Assembly (NCBI GenBank): GCA_039636865.1
Contig: CP144172.1
Coordinates: forward strand, 682,001-746,000
Length of the DNA: 64,000 nt
Reading direction: 5' to 3'
Source of the DNA: Dermatophilaceae bacterium Sec6.4
GTDB lineage: Bacteria > Actinomycetota > Actinomycetes > Actinomycetales > Dermatophilaceae
Part shown: positions 47,730 through 56,716 of the stretch, piece after piece
Layout of the letters: each line of letters starts with the position of its first letter
Numbering within the stretch: the first letter of the stretch is position 1
Notes under the pieces: model-generated
What the model was told of the DNA's origin: nothing
Databases searched by the model: none
The model's input: the letters and a program-made list of their open reading frames with translations, nothing else
Made by a program: the position numbers and the translations under genes

Positions 47730-49379
47730 CTACGGCAATTGAGCGGTGATCAGATCTTGATCGGATGGCGCCTGGTCGGTGGGGTGCTGGGCGCGGTCCT
47801 GATGCTCGCGGGTGGACCGGCTCGACGCCGGAGCGAGCCCGGCGAGGGTGTGCCGCACCAGCAGCCAGACGGGCACGATGCCCAGCAGCACCAGTAGGGC
47901 GGCATAGGGTGCGGCCGCCGAGAAATCGAGCGATTCACCGTTCGTGGTGGCCCACAGCTTGCTGGACAGGGTCGAGGTGTTGAAGGGCAGCAGCATGAGG
48001 GTGGTCGTCAGTTCCTTGCTCGCGTCCAGAGCCACCAGGATCGCGCCCGCCATGAAACCGGGTGCCGCGAGCGGCAGGGTCACCCGGACGAAGGTGCGTG
48101 ACGGGCGTACTCCGAGAGAGGCCGCCACATCGTCGTAGGTGCGCCTCGCAGCCTGCAGGCCGACACGTTGGTTGGCCACCGCGAGCGGCAGATAGAGGAT
48201 CACGTAGGCCGCAACGAGCACTGCCGCGGTTTTGTAGAGCGACGGCGCAAGCCGGGTGCTGAGGAAGACGAGCGCGAGCGCGAGGATGGCGCTGGGGATG
48301 GAGTGCGCGACCCAGACGGCCCGTTCGGTCAGGTGGGAGCGCGCCGAGGGTGCGCGGGTGACCCACCAGCTGACCGGCACCGCGACCAGCGTCGCGACGA
48401 GTGCTGCGGCCACGGCGTAGCCGATGGTGGTGGTCAACGGCCCGGTGATGCTGCTCCACGACGGTGCCGATGATCGGCCAGGACCGAGCAGGCCGCGCGT
48501 GGTCATCACCACGGTCGGACCGATCGCAAGAATCGGCACGACGATCGCGATCGCAGTCAGCGGCAGCCGCGCAGCACCGAGCGATATCCGGCGCGGGGGA
48601 CGGGTCGAGCCGCGTGTGACCTCTGCGATCGAGCTGCCGCCGGCAATCCACCGGGTGCCGATCAGCACCAGCACCGCGAGGGCGGTGAGCAGCAGGGAGA
48701 GCGAGCGGGCCGACCGGTAGTCGCCGTAGTTGAGCATCTCGGCAACGATTTTCGTGGTGAGGGTGCTGCGTCCGAGCTGCGCCATCGCACCGTACTCGGC
48801 GAGCACGTGCAGCGCCACGATCAGCAGACCAGCGGCGAGAGCGGGCCTCAGCGCGGGCAGGCTGACGGTTCGGAACGAACTGAACCGGCGGCGCCGCAGC
48901 GTCGAGACCACCTCCTCGAGGGCCGGATCGATGCGTCGCAGTGCGATAACACAGGGCAGGAACACGTAGGGGTAGAGGGACAGCGCCAGCACGACGGCCG
49001 CTCCGGGCAGTGTCCTCAGACCGCCGAACGACGGAGCGTACGTCAGGGTGGCGGAGTACGCCGCGTACGCACTGACGAACCCCGGCACCGCGAGCGGCAT
49101 CGAGAAAAGCACGGTCAGTAGGCGTGGTGCGGGCACCGAGGTACGCGTCACCAACAGCGCGCAGCCCACCCCGATGACTGCGCTGAGCGCCCCGATGAGC
49201 AGGGTCAGTGCGATCGTCTGACCAACGGCGGAGACGGTGGTGGAGTAGGCCAGTTGCGCCCGGATATCCGTGATCGAGGTGCCGCTGAGCAGCAGGTAGC
49301 CGATCGGCACCAGTGACATGCCTGCGACGGCGACCGCTGCGAGAGCGGTCACCGTCGAGGAACGGGTCGAGTGGTGCAA
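47730..49379 (-). CDS. Iron(III) ABC transporter permease (FbpB type)
   Basis: A 549-residue fused permease with about twelve hydrophobic segments, two binding-protein-dependent transport modules. EAA-loop signatures occur twice: STLRRRRFSSFRTVSLPALR and AASLGVRPSRTFVRVTLPLA. This double-module layout is typical of FbpB/ThiP-like importers. TTG 49379 is 3 bases after the binding-protein stop and is the likely start. It works with the binding protein (49383) and ATPase (50572) to import ferric iron. Confidence 0.9.
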   Translation of the reverse strand: MHHSTRSSTVTALAAVAVAGMSLVPIGYLLLSGTSITDIRAQLAYSTTVSAVGQTIALTLLIGALSAVIGVGCALLVTRTSVPAPRLLTVLFSMPLAVPGFVSAYAAYSATLTYAPSFGGLRTLPGAAVVLALSLYPYVFLPCVIALRRIDPALEEVVSTLRRRRFSSFRTVSLPALRPALAAGLLIVALHVLAEYGAMAQLGRSTLTTKIVAEMLNYGDYRSARSLSLLLTALAVLVLIGTRWIAGGSSIAEVTRGSTRPPRRISLGAARLPLTAIAIVVPILAIGPTVVMTTRGLLGPGRSSAPSWSSITGPLTTTIGYAVAAALVATLVAVPVSWWVTRAPSARSHLTERAVWVAHSIPSAILALALVFLSTRLAPSLYKTAAVLVAAYVILYLPLAVANQRVGLQAARRTYDDVAASLGVRPSRTFVRVTLPLAAPGFMAGAILVALDASKELTTTLMLLPFNTSTLSSKLWATTNGESLDFSAAAPYAALLVLLGIVPVWLLVRHTLAGLAPASSRSTREHQDRAQHPTDQAPSDQDLITAQLP

Positions 49380-49382
49380 GGC

Positions 49383-50510
49383 TCAGCCCTGCGACATTCC
49401 GAGTTGCTTGAGCAGGTCCTCGGCCTGCGAGGAGTTGGCGAAGATGTCCATGTCATATTTCGGCGACTTGATGCCGTCCAGGCTCCCGGCGACCGAGCTG
49501 GCCACGCCTGGTGCGACGGGGTACTGGCCCTCGGATACGTCGGCCGGTCCGGCGACGACCTGCTGGCCACCATCCTTCGCGGTCAGCCAGGCGAGGAATT
49601 TCTGCGCTTCGCCAACGTGCTTGCTCGACTTCAGCACGCCCGCGCCGGAGGACAGAATCAGGTTGCCGGGGTCGGTTTCAGGGAAGTGGAAGATCTTCGA
49701 GGTCAGCTTGTCCGGGCCGCCCTTCTGACCGGCCAGCACCCACCAGTAGTAGTGGTTGGACAGGCCCATCGCGTGGGTGCCCGCCTCGACGGTGTCGCGC
49801 ACATTGCCGTTCTTCTGTTCATTGACGCCGTTGGCTTTGATCGCCTTCAGGAAGGTGGTCGTCTTTGCCATGCCGATGGTGGAGATCAGGTACTGCGTCG
49901 TGGCGACGAAGGCGCCCGATGGTGCCCAGGCGAACTTGCCCTTGTATTCGGGCTTGGTGATGTCGGCGAGTCGCTGGGGTAGCGCGTCGACCTTGATCTT
50001 GGTCGGGTTGTAGTAGAGGACGCGGGCGCGGGCGGCGTAGGCGACCCACAGACCCTTGGCCGAGTTCAAGCCGGGCCGCACCTGCGCGAGGGTGGATTGG
50101 TCAACTGGGGTGAGCAGGCCCTGTTTGCCGAGTCGGGCGATGGGCCCGGGGTCCTCGGACAGAAAGAGATCAGCCTTGCTGGCGCTGCCTTCGGCCTGGA
50201 TCTGACCGGGTGTCGCGTCGTTCTGGATGTTGAACTGCACGCCTGTTTTCGCGGTGTAGGCCTTGGCAAGGCCCTGGATCAGCTCCGCGTGCTGGTCGGT
50301 GTAGACGGTCAACCTGGCGGTCGATTGCGCGCCGGACGCGCCGGACGCACCGGACCCGCTGGATCCGGCCGGGGTCGAGCCGGTCGAACTACCACACGCT
50401 GCGGTGGTGGCGACGAGAGCGCCGACAACGGCGGCGAGGCAGCTGCGGCGCGCTACGAGGGCGCGCCTGGGCCGGCCGTTCGAAAATGTGTGGGTGGTCG
50501 GAGATGTCAC
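49383..50510 (-). CDS. Iron(III) ABC transporter substrate-binding lipoprotein (FbpA/IdiA type)
   Basis: A 375-residue periplasmic-binding-fold protein. The lipobox LVATTAAC places the lipid anchor on Cys39, followed by a Ser/Gly linker. LTVYTDQHAELIQGLAKAYT is the usual N-lobe start; DLFLSEDPGPIARL and GLWVAYAARARVLYYNPTKI are typical of the ferric-binding (class II, tyrosine-ligand) group, and NHYYWW holds adjacent tyrosines likely to bind iron. GTG start at 50510. An iron-box palindrome lies 52 bases upstream. Confidence 0.9.
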   Translation of the reverse strand: MTSPTTHTFSNGRPRRALVARRSCLAAVVGALVATTAACGSSTGSTPAGSSGSGASGASGAQSTARLTVYTDQHAELIQGLAKAYTAKTGVQFNIQNDATPGQIQAEGSASKADLFLSEDPGPIARLGKQGLLTPVDQSTLAQVRPGLNSAKGLWVAYAARARVLYYNPTKIKVDALPQRLADITKPEYKGKFAWAPSGAFVATTQYLISTIGMAKTTTFLKAIKANGVNEQKNGNVRDTVEAGTHAMGLSNHYYWWVLAGQKGGPDKLTSKIFHFPETDPGNLILSSGAGVLKSSKHVGEAQKFLAWLTAKDGGQQVVAGPADVSEGQYPVAPGVASSVAGSLDGIKSPKYDMDIFANSSQAEDLLKQLGMSQG

Positions 50511-50561
50511 GGCTGATTACCTCTGGGATGGAGTGACGGAACAACCCCACCTAACATCACA

Positions 50562-50578
50562 TAGGTAAGCCTTACCTA
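50562..50578. promoter_or_regulatory. Iron box (DtxR/IdeR-type operator)
   Basis: A perfect 17-bp palindrome, TAGGTAAG-C-CTTACCTA, close to the DtxR/IdeR consensus TTAGGTTAGGCTAACCTAA. It lies upstream of the binding-protein gene and overlaps the TAA stop (50572-50574) of the ATPase gene. Binding of the iron-loaded repressor here would control the binding protein and permease independently of the ATPase gene. Confidence 0.8.
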
Positions 50579-51678
50579 ATTGACTGATCAGCCGGTGCTG
50601 CAATGGCGTCCGCCAGCGGGTAGGTCGGCACTGCCGACACGGTCGCCACAGCGACCTCCTGGCGCGCGTCGTACTGCATCGACCCAGCCACCCGCACCGA
50701 AATGATCGGCCCGTCGGTGAGCTGTACGCGCACCAGCGAGTCATGCCCCGAAAAGGCTTGTGAAACAACGTAACCCGACACGGATGCAGGATGATCCAGC
50801 GCACCGGACGTCGTCGTTATCCGGAGATTTTCGGCGCGGACCAGGACCTCGCAGGGCCCCGTGTCAAGGGTGGGGTCGGCGGGTCGTAGCAGGCCGAGGG
50901 GGCACCGCACGCTGGTACGTCCGTCGATCACCTCGATCCGGCCCTGCAGGACTGTGGAGTCACCGAGGAACCGGCCCAACTCGGCGTCCGCGGGAAGGTC
51001 GTAGACACTGCGCGGGGCGCCGGCACTGACGACGTGACCGGCGCGCATCACGATGAGGTGATCGGCCACGGCCATGGCCTCGTCCTGATCGTGGGTGACC
51101 AGCAGCGCGGTGGTGTCCAGCCCGCGCAGCAACTCACGCACCTCTTCGCGCAGGTCGACCCGAAGATGTGCATCCAGGGCGCTGAAGGGCTCGTCGAGCA
51201 GAATCAGTTGTGGAGCCGGGGCAAGCGCGCGGGCCAGCGCGATCCGTTGCTGCTGGCCGCCGGAGAGTTGATGGGGGCGACGGGTGGCGAAGTCGACCAT
51301 CCCGACCAGCGTGAGCAGTTCCTCGACCCGGGTCTGCCGCGCCGCTTTGGGTAGATCGCTGATGCCGAAGGCGATATTGCGGGCGGCGTTCAGGTGCGGG
51401 AAGAGCGCGCCTTCCTGCGGCACGATCCCTACCCGGCGTTCATACGGCGGGACCGTGTGGCCGGCGGCGAACAGGTCGTGTCCGGCGAGTTCGATACTGC
51501 CCGCATCGGGCGTCTCAAAACCAGCAATGCATCGCAACAGAGTGGTCTTGCCCGATCCCGAGGGTCCGAGCACCGCGGCGAAGGCGCCGCGCTCGACATC
51601 CATATCGACGCCGTCGAGCGCAGTGGTCGATCGCCCGGAATCGGGGTAGGACTTGCTCAATCCACGGACTCTCAGCAC
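50572..51678 (-). CDS. Iron(III) ABC transporter ATP-binding protein (FbpC type)
   Basis: A 368-residue ATPase. Walker A GPSGSGKTT, Q-loop VPQEGALFPH, signature LSGGQQQRIALARAL, Walker B LILLDEPFSALD and switch His in LLVTHDQDEAM are all intact. A C-terminal TOBE-like regulatory domain of ~120 residues (VLQGRIEVIDGRTSVRCPLG onward) is typical of FbpC/PotA-type subunits. GTG start 51678. It lies upstream of, and in the same direction as, the binding protein, but an iron box separates them. Confidence 0.92.
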   Translation of the reverse strand: MLRVRGLSKSYPDSGRSTTALDGVDMDVERGAFAAVLGPSGSGKTTLLRCIAGFETPDAGSIELAGHDLFAAGHTVPPYERRVGIVPQEGALFPHLNAARNIAFGISDLPKAARQTRVEELLTLVGMVDFATRRPHQLSGGQQQRIALARALAPAPQLILLDEPFSALDAHLRVDLREEVRELLRGLDTTALLVTHDQDEAMAVADHLIVMRAGHVVSAGAPRSVYDLPADAELGRFLGDSTVLQGRIEVIDGRTSVRCPLGLLRPADPTLDTGPCEVLVRAENLRITTTSGALDHPASVSGYVVSQAFSGHDSLVRVQLTDGPIISVRVAGSMQYDARQEVAVATVSAVPTYPLADAIAAPADQSIR

Positions 51679-51709
51679 TCGTCCACGTTAACGCCATCGA
51701 GGTCAGCCG

Positions 51710-53071
51710 TTACTTCCCGCCGGCTGATTCGGCAGCCAAGGCTCGGTCCGTGGCGCCGATGAGACGGCGCCAGGGAGCTCGTAACCGGCTCGCGGGCACC
51801 GTGAGCGTGACGAGCAGCGAGAGCAGGAAGACAGCCCGCAGACCCCCGGAGGCGCCCGGTGGTAGCAACGATGTCGGGAGCAGATCGATGAGGAACCACG
51901 CGACGACGGCAGTAGTGATCCACGGCACGTGGCGGCGCCGATCGGCGAGGTCGACATAGAGGCAGGCCAGGATCAGCCCGGAGGTGTAATAGGGATAGGT
52001 GCCCGGATCCAGGAGCATCCGCACGGCGAGGGCCACGGCCGGGATGGCGAACGCACGGTCGATGCGTAGGCACCAGAGCGCGAGGACAACGGCGAGAATC
52101 AGCTGCGCCATCCGATCCCAGCCGGGGGTCTGCGCGGCCGTCACGCCCAGTGCACGCAATGCGGAGTCGGGCGCATTGACGATCGTGAACGAGCTGATGG
52201 ATGTTGTCCGGTGGTCCGCCAGGAGGAAGGGCAGCCACGGCAGCGCACACAGACCCGCGTAGGCGGCCAGTAGGCGCACGCGCCCCACCGGATACAGCAG
52301 TAGGAGTGCCGCGAAGGGCAGCGCCCAGGGTTTCGCACCGGTCGCGGCAGCCAGCAGGACGACGGTCAGCCATGGTCGACGTTGCGCGACGGCGACCATC
52401 GCTGCCGTCGTCAGGGTCAGCGCAAGGACATCGTCGAGGTGCCCGTAGTGAACGCTGAGGACCGACCATGCGGGTATCAGCAGGGCGCCGGCGTACAACG
52501 TGATCCGGGCAGAGACGGGCTCGCCGCGCAACGTCGCACGCAGATCCAACAGGAACTTCAGGTTGAGCGCGCCGAGCGCGGTCATCAGCAGGGCGGCGGC
52601 ATACGCGTTCAACGGACCGCTGATACCCATCACGACAGCTGCCACCAGCAGCGTCAGCGGACCCATCTGCAGATCGGGATGGGTGGCGTAGACATGCAGG
52701 CCGCCGCCAGGCGTGCCCGGCTGCAGCAACGAGCGTCCTCCGGTGACGAAATAGTGCCACGAGTACAACCCGCCGATGCCCTGCAGCATCGACCAGACGA
52801 GCACCCAGACGCCCAAAACCAGCCACACCTGTGTTCGTGAACGTCGATCGACGAGTCGTGCCGGCAGCCGCTCGAGAACTGGAGTCGCAGCATTGGGAGA
52901 GCGATCCGCCTGATGCACTGACACATCCGTATTGTTCCGCGCAGGAGCTGTGAAGGTGCTGAATGGAGTGGGCTGCCCGGCGCCGGGAGTTTCTGCACGG
53001 ATCGAGCGCGCGGACCCCGCCGCCCTGCTGGTAGCAGAGCGGCGGGTCCGAAAATCACCGAGCAGAGTCAC
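51710..53071 (-). CDS. Polytopic membrane protein, GT-C glycosyltransferase-like
   Basis: A 453-residue protein with a ~75-residue hydrophilic N-terminus and about ten hydrophobic segments. After the first segment (VWLVLGVWVLVWSMLQGIGG), acidic/His-containing outer loops (GLHVYATHPDLQMGPLTLL, VHYGHLDDVLAL) and ATGAKPWALPFAALLLL recall polyprenyl-phosphate-dependent mannosyltransferase-like (GT-C/DUF2029) proteins. The GTG start overlaps the stop of the PepSY gene (GTGA). Substrate unknown; an extracytoplasmic glycan role is inferred. Confidence 0.75.
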   Translation of the reverse strand: MTLLGDFRTRRSATSRAAGSARSIRAETPGAGQPTPFSTFTAPARNNTDVSVHQADRSPNAATPVLERLPARLVDRRSRTQVWLVLGVWVLVWSMLQGIGGLYSWHYFVTGGRSLLQPGTPGGGLHVYATHPDLQMGPLTLLVAAVVMGISGPLNAYAAALLMTALGALNLKFLLDLRATLRGEPVSARITLYAGALLIPAWSVLSVHYGHLDDVLALTLTTAAMVAVAQRRPWLTVVLLAAATGAKPWALPFAALLLLYPVGRVRLLAAYAGLCALPWLPFLLADHRTTSISSFTIVNAPDSALRALGVTAAQTPGWDRMAQLILAVVLALWCLRIDRAFAIPAVALAVRMLLDPGTYPYYTSGLILACLYVDLADRRRHVPWITTAVVAWFLIDLLPTSLLPPGASGGLRAVFLLSLLVTLTVPASRLRAPWRRLIGATDRALAAESAGGK

Positions 53072-53607
53072 GGACCGGTGGTAGCGGACGTGCCGCCCTG
53101 GGGGGCCTGTCCGGACACGCCGGGTGTCGTGGCGCCGGAGGAAGCACCCCCGTCAGTGCTGTTGTCAGAGGCCTTGTTCTCGGTCCCCTCATTCTCCTGA
53201 TCGGTTTGAGTGGCCAGGACTTTCGCATTGCCCGCGTCGATGATCACGTCGGTTTCCTTGGTCGACGTGACGACAGTGACGCTGTAGACGACGTTGCCGC
53301 CCTCATTGGTGAGCTCGACCGAGGTGGCCGTGCCACCGGTCACGGATCGAGCACCCGCGGCAGCAGCCTGTGCCAGATCGATCCTGGCTACTTTGGTCAG
53401 AGCAAGGGCGGCGGCAGCTTCGCTACCGGAATCCTCTTTGGCACTGGTGGTGATCGAGGACCGGTAGGTGGCTTTGTCGTTACCGGCGCCATTGGAGGTC
53501 GAGGCGTATGCCAGGCCCGCTCCACCGAGTAGGACGGCACCAGTGACGGGTAGTGCGATCGCGATGGGCAGCAGTCGTCTGCGGGTGATAAAAGTGGGGG
53601 TCTTCAT
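53068..53607 (-). CDS. PepSY domain-containing secreted protein
   Basis: A 179-residue protein with a signal sequence (RRRLLPIAIALPVTGAVLLG then AGLAYAS). The PepSY-like module is DLAQAAAAGARSVTGGTATS to VYSVTVVTSTKETDVIIDAG. A low-complexity Gly/Ser/Thr tail follows. PepSY proteins inhibit proteases or sense the envelope and are often targets of two-component systems. Its promoter has three CTGAAC/G half-sites at 11-bp intervals, and a two-component pair lies 1 kb away. Coupled to the downstream membrane protein. Confidence 0.82.
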   Translation of the reverse strand: MKTPTFITRRRLLPIAIALPVTGAVLLGGAGLAYASTSNGAGNDKATYRSSITTSAKEDSGSEAAAALALTKVARIDLAQAAAAGARSVTGGTATSVELTNEGGNVVYSVTVVTSTKETDVIIDAGNAKVLATQTDQENEGTENKASDNSTDGGASSGATTPGVSGQAPQGGTSATTGP

Positions 53608-53655
53608 GGTCGTCGGTCCTTTTCGGTAGGTCGCCCTCGAGGTCGGGCTGATGAC

Positions 53656-53703
53656 CGATAGGTTCCTATCCGCGTGCTGAACCGGGCCTGAACGACGCTG
53701 AGG
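53656..53703 (-). promoter_or_regulatory. Putative response-regulator site and palindrome upstream of the PepSY gene
   Basis: Three direct half-sites CTGAAC (53676), CTGAAC (53687) and CTGAGG (53698) are spaced exactly 11 bp, the pattern bound by OmpR-type dimers. Next to them is a palindrome GATAGG-TT-CCTATC (53656-53669), 49 bases from the PepSY start. The nearby regulator at 56039 is the natural candidate binder. Confidence 0.45.
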
Positions 53704-53853
53704 GCGCTCTCAGTCCGGTTGCGCACTGCAGGGCCTTCAGCGAGCGCACAGCGGATTGCGTGCACAGTGGAGCGTTCACTAGCGGCAGCCGGATCGGTAC
53801 GCGACAGATTCGGGGCGGGACGATTCGTGGCACGAAGATGAGGGGAGTCACCG

Positions 53854-54630
53854 ATGGCGTCGCACGAGAAGCACCAGGCGCGACCTGTCCACGCCGCTGA
53901 TCGAAATGGCGACAACGACCTGCCGGGTGTCGCCGTGTATGTCGACCTGGACAACACGGTCATCGACGGATCCGCTCTTTTCCACGTCGGTCGTGCGTTG
54001 GCAGCGCAGGGGTTACTCGAGCGCGGCGTGCTGATGCGGATGGCGGCTCACCATGCGGTCTACCGGATCGCCGGTGAGCGCCCGCGTCTCATCGACGCGG
54101 CACGCGAACGCAGCCTCGGTCTCGCTGCCCAGCTACGGGTGGACGATGTTCTGGACAGCGTGACGCAGATGTATGACAAAATACTTGCGCCGCGGCTGTC
54201 GATGGGGATGGTGGCTCGCCTGGACGCGCATCGACGCGCAGGTGCACATGTCTGGCTCGCAACAGCGGCCCCGGTCGAGCTCGCTGAGCTGATCGCGTTC
54301 CGATTAGGCCTGTCCGGGGCGCTCGGTACTCGCGCCGAAGTGGTCGACGGCGCGTGGACAGGCCGACCGGATGGACAGTTGCTGCACGGCCAGGCGAAGG
54401 CATGTGCTGTTACCGATCATGCGGTGGAGCATGGTTGGGACCTCGCGGACTGCGTCGCGTACAGCGACTCGTTGCAGGACATGCCGCTCCTCAGCGCGGT
54501 CGGTCACCCGTGCGCAGTGAACCCGGAGCGTTCCCTTCGGTTGATCGCCCAACGGCGCGGGTGGCCGGTCCTGCAGTTCCGCGATGGCCAGGCGCGCCGG
54601 CGGATGAGGGTTGCCCGTAGATCCAGCTGA
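53854..54630 (+). CDS. HAD-IB family phosphatase
   Basis: A 258-residue HAD hydrolase of subfamily IB (SerB-like). Motif I is VYVDLDNTVIDGSALF with both catalytic Asp residues; motif II is VWLATAAPVELAE; motifs III/IV are LLHGQAKACAV and CVAYSDSLQDMPLL. Members dephosphorylate phosphoserine-like or lipid/sugar phosphates. A ~25-residue polar N-terminal extension precedes motif I. ATG 53854 follows GAGGGGAG. Divergent from the PepSY gene, convergent with the kinase. Confidence 0.9.
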   Translation: MASHEKHQARPVHAADRNGDNDLPGVAVYVDLDNTVIDGSALFHVGRALAAQGLLERGVLMRMAAHHAVYRIAGERPRLIDAARERSLGLAAQLRVDDVLDSVTQMYDKILAPRLSMGMVARLDAHRRAGAHVWLATAAPVELAELIAFRLGLSGALGTRAEVVDGAWTGRPDGQLLHGQAKACAVTDHAVEHGWDLADCVAYSDSLQDMPLLSAVGHPCAVNPERSLRLIAQRRGWPVLQFRDGQARRRMRVARRSS

Positions 54631-54651
54631 TTCGTCGGTGAACTGCTCACC

Positions 54652-56037
54652 TCATGGTGCTGCCGGCAGGGTCACTGTGAACACCGCGCCAGGATGGTTG
54701 TCGGTGATTGTCACCTTGCCGCCGTGCCGGACCACGACATCGTGCACGATAGCCAGCCCCAGGCCTGCGCCTCCGGCATCACGGCCGCGGGCGTCGTCCA
54801 GCCGGGTGAATCGTTCGAAAACCCGCTGCCTGTCCGCCGGTGCGATACCGGGTCCGTCGTCGCCGACCGTGAGTACCACCTCCCCGGGCGTTGATTCAAG
54901 ACGCACGACGACCGACGTGTGTGCGTGTCGTACCGCGTTGTCCAGCAGGTTGCGGGCGATGCGGTCCAGTGCTGCACGGTCACCAAGCACCTGGCCGGCA
55001 GACACTGCGCTCGCGTCCACGCGAACTCCACGACTGCCCGCACGGCGCACCTCATCCAGGACGAGATCGTCGAGATCGACCAGTTGGCGGTGGGAGTCGG
55101 TGTTCGCGTCCATTCGCGCCAACGCGAGCAGGTCATCCACCAGGTAGGACAGTCGCTCGGTGTCGGTGAGCATTTCACCGAGTCGGGCGACATCGACGTG
55201 TGTGTCGGGATGCAACGTCGATATCTCCAGTTGCGCGCGTAACGCTGCGACGGGATTGCGCAGCTCGTGCGCTGCATCGGCCACGAACTGCCGCTGAGTG
55301 GCGCTGGATGTCTCGATACGGGCGAGCAGGTCGTTGAACGTGTCGGTCAGTCTGCCGAGTTCGTCGTTGCTCAGGGCCGGTTCGAGACGGCCGATCACCC
55401 CCGTCCCAGGGAGCGCCGCCGCCTGTCGACGGATGGATTCCACCGGCTTGAGGGCACGTCCGACCAGCAGCCAGGCCACCAGTGCCAGGGCGAGCGACAA
55501 GAGGGGCACCCCTGCCGCCAGCGTGCCGATGAGCTCGCTGGTGCTCTGCTGGATGTCCTTGGTGGGCAGCGCCGCGTATACCGTCACCGGGCCCGCAGGG
55601 GTGCGGACTTTGAGCGCAGCCACTCGGTACGGACCGTCGCCGCCGTCGCCGTCGTCAACGCCGCGCTGAGTTGATGTCAACGGGTCGTTGATCGCGAGGT
55701 TCTTCGGGGCAGTGAACATTGTCACTGTCGGATGATCCAGATTCGATGATCCGGCGACGACCTGTCCGTCGCCGGCCACCACTTGCACGATCGGCGCGCC
55801 GTCTCCGGAGCTGGGCAACGTCCCGGCCGAGCTCCCGCGCGCAGCATCGACAGATACGTTCTGCGCCTGGTTGGTCACAGTTGCGTCGAGGTTCGCGACG
55901 AGCGAGGTATGGACTCGCCACACCAGTAGCGCGGCGGCGATGAGCATCCCTGATGCGATGACCACAGTCGCTGCGGCGGTCAGCCGTGCACGAAGGGAGC
56001 GCCGCGACCACCAGGAGACCGGGCGGGTGTCGACCAC
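54652..56037 (-). CDS. Sensor histidine kinase
   Basis: A 461-residue kinase. Transmembrane segments at AAATVVIASGMLIAAALLVW and LIGTLAAGVPLLSLALALVA flank a ~130-residue extracytoplasmic sensor. HAMP (LLVGRALKPVESIRRQ) leads to phospho-acceptor His257 in DAAHELRNPVAALRAQ. ATPase motifs are NLLDNAVRHA, VGDDGPGIAP and GGAGLGLAIV. The GTG at 56037 is one base after the regulator's stop, so the two are co-translated. Ligand unknown; the adjacent PepSY gene is a likely target. Confidence 0.93.
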   Translation of the reverse strand: MVDTRPVSWWSRRSLRARLTAAATVVIASGMLIAAALLVWRVHTSLVANLDATVTNQAQNVSVDAARGSSAGTLPSSGDGAPIVQVVAGDGQVVAGSSNLDHPTVTMFTAPKNLAINDPLTSTQRGVDDGDGGDGPYRVAALKVRTPAGPVTVYAALPTKDIQQSTSELIGTLAAGVPLLSLALALVAWLLVGRALKPVESIRRQAAALPGTGVIGRLEPALSNDELGRLTDTFNDLLARIETSSATQRQFVADAAHELRNPVAALRAQLEISTLHPDTHVDVARLGEMLTDTERLSYLVDDLLALARMDANTDSHRQLVDLDDLVLDEVRRAGSRGVRVDASAVSAGQVLGDRAALDRIARNLLDNAVRHAHTSVVVRLESTPGEVVLTVGDDGPGIAPADRQRVFERFTRLDDARGRDAGGAGLGLAIVHDVVVRHGGKVTITDNHPGAVFTVTLPAAP

Positions 56038-56038
56038 C

Positions 56039-56716
56039 TCAACCCCCGTCGGTGCGCAACCGGTATCCGACGCCGCGGACGGTCTCGATGCCGGCGCGAC
56101 CGAACGGCACATCGATCTTCTTGCGCAGGTAGCCGATGTAGACCTCCACGATGTTCGAGTCACCCTCGTAGAACTCGTCCCACACGTTGGTCAATATGGC
56201 TTGCTTGGACACGACCTGCCCACCTCGTCGCAACAGGTACTGCAGGACGGCGAATTCCCTGGACGTCAGTGAGATCTCGGTGTTACCACGATGGCATCGG
56301 TGAGTGGCCGGGTCGAGGGTCAGATCGCCTGCCGACAATACGGTCGGACGCGCCGGCGACCCTCGACGGACGAGCGCCCGCAGGTGGGCAAGCAGCACTA
56401 CATAGGAGAACGGTTTGGTGAGGTAGTCGTCGGCACCCAGATCCAGGGCGTCGGCCTCGTCGTACTCGCCTTCCTTGGCGGTGAGCATGAGCACCGGGGT
56501 CCACAGGAGTTGCGCTCGCATGCGCTTGAGTACTTCGTAGCCGGAGAGTTTGGGCAGCATTATGTCGAGCACGATGACGTCGTAGGGGGTCTCGGTCGCA
56601 CGCCACAGGCCGTCCTCACCGTCATGCGCGATGTCGACAGTGAAGCCGTCTGCGCTCAGGCCGCCGGCGACTGCTGCGGCTAGTCGTCGTTCATCTTCGA
56701 CCAGCAATAACCGCAT
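56039..56716 (-). CDS. OmpR/PhoB-type response regulator
   Basis: A 225-residue regulator with phospho-acceptor Asp51 in VIVLDIMLPK, the conserved Lys in DDYLTKPFSY, and a winged-helix domain ending IVEVYIGYLRKKIDVPF and GVGYRLR. ATG 56716 follows GAGGACAG. Its 5' end overlaps by 26 bases the end of a decayed esterase gene. Paired with the kinase immediately downstream. Confidence 0.94.
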   Translation of the reverse strand: MRLLLVEDERRLAAAVAGGLSADGFTVDIAHDGEDGLWRATETPYDVIVLDIMLPKLSGYEVLKRMRAQLLWTPVLMLTAKEGEYDEADALDLGADDYLTKPFSYVVLLAHLRALVRRGSPARPTVLSAGDLTLDPATHRCHRGNTEISLTSREFAVLQYLLRRGGQVVSKQAILTNVWDEFYEGDSNIVEVYIGYLRKKIDVPFGRAGIETVRGVGYRLRTDGG

